Part shown: piece after piece, positions 57,535 to 64,000 of the stretch | How positions within the stretch are numbered: the first letter of the stretch is position 1 | How the letters are laid out: each line of letters begins with the position of its first letter | Origin: Toxorhynchites rutilus septentrionalis | Lineage: Eukaryota; Arthropoda; Insecta; Diptera; Culicidae | Reading direction: 5' to 3' | NCBI RefSeq assembly: GCF_029784135.1 | Contig: NC_073745.1 | Location: forward strand, 197,869,807 to 197,933,806 | Length of the DNA stretch: 64,000 nucleotides | Position numbers and translations under genes: made by a program | Notes under the pieces: generated by a model | The model's input: only the letters and a program-made list of their open reading frames with translations | Database searches by the model: none | What the model was told of the DNA's origin: nothing

Positions 57535-58019
57535 TTCTAATGTTTTTTTGACGTGGGATTACGTCTTTCGAGAACATATTGGGGTACAAATTGAAAATCG
57601 AAAATCGAGTACATCGTGAAAATTGTCCAACTTCAAACGCTTATTGCTCAGTCATTTCATGATGGATTGATGAAATTCTTGCGTCAACGATTTCGGCACT
57701 CCATAACAATTTTTTATATTGAAGAAAATAATATATGTCATGAAACTAACTATCGAACAATTGATAAATCTCAACCCCTATCCTAACGGAAATACCCACT
57801 TCTGATTGGTCGAAATTGACGACACATGCGGCGGATCCCTAACAGAGACATCAAAACCAAGCTGCCAAGCTGCTGAGGGAAATCGGCATTGTTAATACAT
57901 GAGAGTAGGGGGAACTTTTGCTCCCAACGAAATGTGTTCCCTAACAGAGACATCTAAACCAAGCTGCCTGGGGCAAATCGGCATTGCAAATACATGAAAG
58001 TAGGAGGAACTTTTGTTCC
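57535..58019. repeat. TTCCCTAACAGAGACATC family, split by the 1.8-kb TIR element
   Basis: The first 350 bp parallels 12520-12895 closely, followed by tandem units with GAAATGTGTTCCCTAACAGA. The repeat resumes at 59818 with CGAAATGTGTTCCCTAACAG after the inserted element. Confidence 0.85.
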
Positions 58020-58309
58020 TACACTGAGAGGAATAATTAGTATATATGACCAATTTTTTGGAAAATATTACCAATTCGTTAGTCATTTTCTACCCTACTA
58101 ATCATTGGTACATCCTACGAATAAAAATTGGTAGGCATAAATGTCAAACTAAACTACAGTTTGTGGGTCCAATGTTGGCTCAATTTCGAACTTAGTAATG
58201 GCTGATTTGTTGGCCCTCCATTGGTTGAATAATGACGATATTTTTCAAATAATTATTTTGTATTGCCAATATTCTTATTCTTATTAATATTCTTATTCTA
58301 TTCTTAATT

Positions 58310-58480
58310 TTATAAATTATTGAAAAAGCTTTTCCTGTAGGTTTTCCTTTCTCTTTCCTGCTTCCTCAACTCGGCACCACGTCGTACGTACTCGGATGGG
58401 ACATCAAAACAGTAATCCTCGATAATGTATGTTGCACGCACTTCGTTTTCCTTGATATGGCTCACGCTAGTTACGGGTGT
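58310..58480 (-). pseudogene. Possible last exon inside the TIR element, unknown protein
   Basis: The frame LYETPVTSVSHIKENEVRAT, YIIEDYCFDVPSEYVRRGAE, LRKQERERKTYRKSFFNNL ends at a TAA. It is charged and looks coding (a basic, helix-prone tail). Its upstream side is interrupted by the palindromic insertion 58483-58669. It could be the C terminus of the protein begun at 59228-59499. No family recognised. Confidence 0.4.
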
Positions 58481-58482
58481 CT

Positions 58483-58669
58483 CATAGAGCCCCCGCAGAC
58501 TGCAGACTGTTTTACGGCCGATAGTTTGATCGGCCAACTTAATCAGTATGGAGAGATATGCATTTGGGCACGTTATACCGATTCAGTTGGGTCGGTTTTG
58601 GCACTAACAGGCCAACTCGATAACATTTTCTGCCGATAAAAAGTATGCAGTCTGCGGGAGCTCTTATGG
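58483..58669. mobile_element. Short TIR insertion (MITE), ~187 bp
   Basis: The inverted ends are CATAGAGCCCCCGCAGACTG and, in reverse, CATAAGAGCTCCCGCAGACT. It is nested inside the 58022-59815 element. No target duplication was resolved. Confidence 0.65.
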
Positions 58670-58876
58670 GAATACGTTGTCAAATATGAAAACCACACAG
58701 AATAGCGATATTTCTACAAAATAGAACGAATTGCGTAACTAAGTGGCAAACATTTTAAAAATAATCAAGCATTTACCTATTTTCACTGGAAATCCCAATC
58801 GAAACTGACAGCGGAACATCAAATATGCCGTAAGAAAAACTTTGTTATTAATAATATTCCAAATATCTTTCACACA

Positions 58877-59084
58877 CACATTCTTTGTGTGGACACCGAC
58901 TGGACAACATCGTTGCTGGACGAGCTGGACGGCGAGGGATCGAATGCCTTTCTCAAGGCAAGAGGGTGGAGGTAGTAGCGCTGGAGTAGAATAGAGTAGA
59001 GTTTTCAAAGGGCCTTTCTCAAGGCTAGAGACGAATGAACTGCAAAAGTTTAAAGTCTCTATAATACAAGACCTTCCTTCCTTC
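58877..59084 (+). mobile_element. Short retroposon with TTCC tail, second copy
   Basis: The 208-bp element is bounded by the direct repeat CTTTCACACA (58867-58876 and 59085-59094). It is nearly identical to 48996-49206 apart from a 7-bp insertion (AGGGTGGAGGTAG region near 58961). It is nested within the 1.8-kb TIR element and so postdates it. Confidence 0.82.
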
Positions 59085-59227
59085 CTTTCACACATCTAAC
59101 TACACAGAAAAGTCGAAATTTACCTAAAATAGCCACGTTCGTATCACTGTCAACCGGTTTCGAAACCAGCGCCAAATCTTTTTCATTCTTGCCACTATCG
59201 ATCTCCTTCGCCGACGGATCTTTACCT

Positions 59228-59499
59228 TTGGTTATTTTCCTTGGCGGATTTGTTGAATTCCGACGCCTCCGTCTCGGTCGAATTATCTGGTTGCGCACCC
59301 AATGATGACCTCCGCGCTTCGAAGTTATGGACTGCTGTCGGTGGTAATGATGGTGATGATTTTCGCTGGGTATCGTCGCCAAGTACTGCTGTAGAATCAT
59401 TGTTTTTGTGACGATGTGTTTAAGATTGTGGAACTTCCGCCGTCGCATATTGTTCATCAGCTAGTGCAGTTTTTACGACTGCGTGAACCCTTGCTATTG
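59228..59499 (-). pseudogene. Possible exon inside the TIR element, unknown protein
   Basis: After a TTTATAG acceptor-like site, one frame reads KTIARVHAVVKTALADEQYA then TAEVPQS, a TAA near 59419, then THRHKNNDSTAVLGDDTQRK, SSPSLPPTAVHNFEARRSSL, GAQPDNSTETEASEFNKSAK, ENNQ, up to a donor AAAGGTAAAG at about 59228. The composition is hydrophilic and Ser/Thr-rich, like a disordered linker. A competing frame on the same strand (59457-59125, starting MNNMRRRKFHNLKHIVTKTM) is Arg/His-rich and continues further; I cannot decide between them. No known domain is visible. Function unknown. Confidence 0.4.
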
Positions 59500-59817
59500 T
59501 TTTCTATAAATAAAAGCTGAAAAAAGGATAATATTTAGTTAAAATGAATCATATCAAAAGCAAAATGTTCACCTCCGAATCGTTTCGCTTCCACTAGACA
59601 AATGGCGATTGCACACACACAGTTGCTAGGAATGAAAATACTCAAGGTTACTTATGCTATGAAGTAAAATGTACGAATCATTGGTAGGGATGTATATTGC
59701 ATCTGACATCAGTTTAACAAAGTTTTGGTAAGATGTACAAAAAATGTGTACATTTTACCAATGTTTCGACTACTAAAGATTTGGTAGCTGCACTTACTAA
59801 CGTTTTCCTCCAGTGTA

Positions 59818-59990
59818 CCGAAATGTGTTCCCTAACAGAGATATTAAAACCATTATCATTATCAACAAGTTTATCAAACATATCTAAAATCAACAGATAG
59901 TCTAACGGAATCCTACGTCAACTATGCGGTCGTGCCTCGGACACAACCCTCCTGTGACTTTTTTCTGTAAAGTTCAGTTTCTCTTATGAA
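59818..59990. repeat. Continuation of the TTCCCTAACAGAGACATC family
   Basis: CGAAATGTGTTCCCTAACAG resumes at the point where the TIR element inserted. Then ACGGAATCCTACGTCAACTA and CGGACACAACCCTCCTGTGA follow, as at 50140-50222. Confidence 0.75.
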
Positions 59991-60029
59991 TTGATTTAAA
60001 TTATTTTCCTGGCTTTTATCACAAATAAA

Positions 60030-60860
60030 AATGTCTCTTAGGTTTTGTCCCATGTTATTACTAATTCTATCGTCCTTGTTACGTTGGCAATCCAGTACAT
60101 GCAGTAACTTGCAGAAATGGAGGCCTCATTAGAGTTTTGAGGTTTTTCTGAGTGAGCTTGGTGTGGCCGATTCCACATACCATGGAAGACTGCGCAACCG
60201 ACACCTTTGAAGCTTATTGAACCATCAGTGTAAACCGCATGTTCTAGCTGAAATTTAGTTTTCAACAATATTTTACTTTAGGGTGGCCATCGCCCGCACT
60301 AATATTCTCGGGAAGATCAAGGTTGACATTCAGCGGCTTTACATTCCAATTTCTTTCCATGACTTTCGAATGCACACATGTACCGGAATTGTATTGTTCG
60401 ATTGAGCGTTTGAAACTATCTCCATTGTCCAAGGTCACTCCAAGTATTTTGAGAGTTTTTATTTAGGGATTTCGGAAATTTTGGGGTTGGAAACTTTGAA
60501 GCGAGCTTTGGGTATACATATATGAAGAAGTCTGATTTTTTTCAAAGGATATTTCGAAACCTATGTTTTGTGCTCAGTTTTTAACGGAATCAATTACTGA
60601 TTGATGTCATTTCCTTGATGCTGATGCAGCGATGCTAACTGAAAAAAGCATAATGTCATCTGCGTAAACAAGGATTAAAATATTATCGGATGTTACGAAG
60701 AGGGTTGGTGATCTAACTGAGCCTTGGAAATTATCATTCTCATGGGTTTTGAAAGAAGATTTGGTGTTGTTGATTATTGTTCTGAAGGTCATATTTTCTA
60801 AGAAACCCCGCAGCGCGCTTGTAACGTCGTCGTGTCTGATTTTCTAGTCTGTGTTAGGAA
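60030..60860 (-). pseudogene. I-like non-LTR retrotransposon fragment (RT core and RNase H)
   Basis: In reverse, the reverse transcriptase core reads LRGFLENMTFRTIINNTKSS near 60800, then QGSVRSPTLFVTSDNILILV and the catalytic YADDIMLFS near 60660. Further on is the start of an RNase H domain, HAVYTDGSISFKGVGCAVFH near 60230. The order RT then RNase H and the short spacing (about 400 bp) fit an I-clade element with internal deletions. Several stops are present. Both ends are missing. Confidence 0.8.
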
Positions 60861-63684
60861 CATGTATGAGAAATTAGAAGCTCTCATTCCAATGCAGTTT
60901 CAATAAACTACCTATTAAAAAACTCATAATTCTTTATATCAATCAATAATTATTCATATCAATAATCGTTTTAAAACGACAAAATCGATTGGTGCTGGAA
61001 ACTGAGAAAAAAATGAGAAAATGTATCTAGACGAATAGCTTCTGGACCCACGTTTCACTTCTAATTTGCATTATACAAATCTGAAACAACCCAGTGATCA
61101 CTGAACAAGCATTCCTCGAGATAACGATCAACGATTCGATAGTGGGACACCCAATTTCCGACAACGTAGTAGCGAATATTTCTGCTCCCCGGAGGGCAGA
61201 CCTTCCAAATGAGCAGGAGCAGAAGATCTGCCGAAGGAAATTTAGATGTAGAAATGTTTGAATTTTCGATAGTTTAATAAGATTGATTTCGTTCTGAATT
61301 GAATGTGATAACTTGATTATATTTAAAGCAAAAAGTAAGAACAAAGTAAAGACCCTCTAAACAAAGTACACTTATAGCCAGTCCCACTAAAATCTATTCT
61401 CAGTACTAATATTCCATTAGGACGAAACCTTGAATGTAGCAAAAAATGGATGATAACAACAACAAAAAAATGGACAAGCAAAAACGTTTTATTTTGCATT
61501 ACTGTATGGGACCGGCATTTTAAACACTTTATAACAAAAAATACTCGGAGAAAACGATAACATTCTTCGTGAGCATGTTGTAAATATAAAACCATAAGAA
61601 CGTTGAGAAATTCCTTGGAAACCGATTTCTCCCAAATTACAGGATTTTAGTAATATTAGCGAAAAGAAAAGAAATAAAAACAAAGTCAATATTTCTATTT
61701 GACTATATAACGAAAAAAGAAGTCGTTGCGAATGATTAAGAATGATTAAACTGAAGTCTGTTTTTTATAACAAAGTGGAATATATCGAAGTAAGGAAATT
61801 TGATTTTTGCGTATGGTGAGGGTTTGAATATAAATCGAATGATGATGTAATGGAGAGTTGATTATGTGAAATGATTTACGTTGAATATGTTGATCATATT
61901 TTGGAGTATCAGGTAGCCAACATGCTTTTAATTAGCCAACGCCAAAAAAGCGAACTTCGTTGTTGTTCCTCAGTGAGAAATGTCAAATTGAAAGAAAAAA
62001 AAACACAATAATATCCAAATTGAGAAAATAAAACACTTAGACGTAGAGACAAAGACATAGATTTATTGAAGAAATTAATCATTTCAATTGAACAAATTAA
62101 ACGACAGCACAGCATTAAATTTGCACCCAAAAACGGTTCTTAGTAAACTAAAATCAAAGCATCAAGCAGATGATTCAACAATCGCATGCAAAACAAAACA
62201 TACTTAACTAGTAAGAACACAAAATATTAGAGAAAAATTATGAAACAAAAGGTAAAATTCTAGCGGTTCTCTCGTGATGGTGGTGAACGACATCTTTCCG
62301 ATAGCAATAGCAGCAAAAGATATGATCATGTAGAGCGTATTGAAATTCTCCAACATTTAGAATTTTTAAACATTTTTGAATTGCCCGGCGATATGTTTTC
62401 AAATTGCGCATTATTAGTAAATCAGCACTCACCATGTTTCAGGCCTTCAATTTCAACTGATTTTGATGACAGCAGCAGCAAAATAGTTGCTGCATTCTCG
62501 CACAGATTTTTGTACGAAAAGATAAAAGATCAAGCCACGGAATTTTGCTACACAAGCGCACGCACGTCCCATCCCATAAATTTCGTCCATAGATAACTGA
62601 ACAAAAAAAAATATGAAAATGAAACATATGTGTAAGAAGTTTCCTACGGAACTGTTCTGTTATATTTTTCTTTCAATCGTTAATAATCTTTTGTTTTGAA
62701 AACGCTTTTGTCGGTTGCGTTTACATAAAAAAAACGAACATTGATTTGTTTTCTTTGTGGTAAAAATGGAATAAGCTGAGTATCGATCTTTTCAAACTGT
62801 AATAGTTTTTTTTCACACGATAATAGTATGAACTCAAAATTGATACGAACAGAAATGGACGAAATCACTTAATGTGTTTAATGACGTAAGGATCTCTTAT
62901 TCATATTTTTTTGTAAATAATTTTAAACATGACGTATTGTTTATATATTGAACTAAAATGCAAATTATATATTACGACTAACTGAAAAAAGGAACACGTA
63001 AATAAAATATATGATTACGGAAAAGAGAAACTTTTTGTTTGGATAGCGGATATGTGGTAATTCACATTTTTATATCATATTGACCCACCGCGATGGAAGA
63101 TCGGTTGCAACATTGCATCAAAGCAATCCGGTGTAATACAAGTTTGGCCCATTCTGTCATTTTATGTAAACATGGGCATACGCTTGTACAAGTTGCTTTA
63201 GAATTTGGTTTGTGATTAATATAATTGTGTTTTCTTGGAATGTTAGTTACTAGTGGATGTGTGATTCGGCAAGCTAAATTGTCGAACGGGATTTGTGCCA
63301 CTTCTTCGAGATTCTTGTGTAAGTCTCCATTTTTAATATTCGGTTCATGTAAACATAATATACATGGGCTGCTTCATGAAGTGCCGCAAAAGTAAAGGCT
63401 GTTTTATACTATCCAGCACGTAACGTATCATAAACATATCGGCACAGGCCAACAATGCTTGGTATTTTTATATTGTCAGACATAGCGGGTTCTCAATACG
63501 AATCGGCAGCACAGACGAAGCGGAGATTCTCACCTAATCTGATAGAGATTAATTTCCAACCTTTAAGTCGGGCTTATACGTTGTCAATTACTCGGTTACA
63601 AGTAAACATTAAACGATACGAAAAATTACGAACGTACCCATACTACGGAATTTGACTTTTGATTTATATGTATGGGGCTACTTG
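60861..63684. other. 2.8 kb, no gene or transposon recognised
   Basis: AT-rich DNA. The segment 61060-61240 is somewhat less AT-rich and has a 105-codon open frame (- strand) without a known domain. No repeat match was noticed except at the end of the stretch. Confidence 0.35.
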
Positions 63685-63765
63685 CCCGTTTAAAAACAAG
63701 TCACAGGAGGGTTGTGAGCAAGACACGACCTGATAATTGACGTAGGATTCCGTTTGACTGTTGCA
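63685..63765. repeat. Reverse copy of the ACGGAATCCTACGTCAA repeat
   Basis: AAGTCACAGGAGGGTTGTG, then TTGACGTAGGATTCCGTTTG is the reverse of 50150-50210 and 59897-59960. Confidence 0.7.
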
Positions 63766-64000
63766 TGCTGATTACACAATTATGGAAACAATTAGAAATA
63801 ACTGAGTTGTTCCTAAATTCCATTTAAGTTTTTTTTATTTCAAATTTTACTAGCTTTGCTGTGACCTATTGTTGGTGTATGGTAGAGAAATGGGTAGCAT
63901 AACAAAGCACATGTTTATTTAATTTTGAAATACTTGTGAGTATACTTTTTTTCTATCTGGTTATCTGGTTTGCCAACAAGGGAATACGCAATGTACTTTT
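63766..64000. other. Unassigned window end
   Basis: Short AT-rich stretch with nothing recognised. Confidence 0.3.

Larger units (their letters stand above)
58022..59815. mobile_element. TIR element with TA target site and internal coding sequence, 1794 bp
   Basis: The ends are CACTGAGAGGAATAATTAGT and, in reverse, CACTGGAGGAAAACGTTAGT, flanked by TA (58020-58021 and 59816-59817). Related repeats (49755, GTCCTACCGAAATGTG) show the empty site, confirming the duplication. A 413-bp relative sits at 48068-48480. Inside, on the - strand, are stretches that read as protein but match no transposase I recognise, plus two further insertions (58483-58669 and 58877-59084). It may be an autonomous element of an unrecognised type or a carrier of captured host sequence. 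Confidence 0.8.

Noticed and set aside
59059..59457. Complete 132-codon protein on the - strand
   Set aside because: Its C terminus is encoded by the inserted retroposon and its TTCC tail, so it cannot be the original protein. A second frame over the same DNA is equally plausible, and only a possible exon is annotated.
61027..61344. 105-codon - strand ORF
   Set aside because: No recognisable domain and no start or splice context; left as unassigned.

Overview
This is AT-rich animal nuclear DNA, most likely from a culicine mosquito (Aedes-like). It holds one conserved host gene with very large introns packed with transposon debris. The host gene is the PFTAIRE-type cyclin-dependent kinase Eip63E (CDK14/CDK16 group) on the + strand. 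Six coding exons (2736-2827, 26978-27152, 28453-28714, 28781-28993, 29052-29231, 44695-44765) join in frame with consensus splice sites and encode the kinase domain and C terminus. The N-terminal exons are upstream of the window. The introns measure about 24.1 kb, 1.3 kb, 66 bp, 58 bp and 15.5 kb. The mosquito call rests on the kinase sequence, the DD37E (ITmD37E-type) transposons and the repeat landscape; the species is inferred.

Layout. 1-2.7 kb: upstream intron or flank with a palindromic repeat. 3-11 kb: a long inverted repeat around two near-identical ITmD37E transposons, with a TA-flanked MITE inside one arm. 12.9-15.7 kb: a decayed RNase H-bearing non-LTR retrotransposon (- strand). 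18.8-21.3 kb: nested inverted repeats, including a foldback-like element with a GC-rich palindromic core. 22.4-25.7 kb: pogo-like ends and a ~118-bp tandem repeat split by a DD34D mariner. 26.2 kb: a 384-bp MITE. 27-29.2 kb: the kinase core exons. 31-32.3 kb: a nearly intact DD37E transposon. 32.6-36.6 kb: a tandem array with a ~587-bp higher-order unit. 36.6-39.4 kb: a truncated mariner and a CR1/L2-like reverse transcriptase. 44.7 kb: the terminal kinase exon and probable 3' UTR.

Downstream of the gene (47-61 kb) is a graveyard of Tc1, DD37E and mariner copies and non-LTR fragments, with nested insertions. Two stand out. One is a 1.8-kb TA-flanked TIR element (58022-59815) that encloses spliced-looking coding sequence of unknown function. 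The other is a short retroposon family with a TTCC tail and 10-12-bp target duplications (48996-49206 and 58877-59084).

At least six DD37E-type transposase copies from several lineages lie in 51 kb. No copy is clearly intact. The one at 31146-32142 lacks only the link from its expected ATG to the ORF. No rRNA, tRNA, CRISPR array or bacterial-type gene was seen. Coordinates of repeat edges were read by eye and may be off by several bases unless a target duplication is given.
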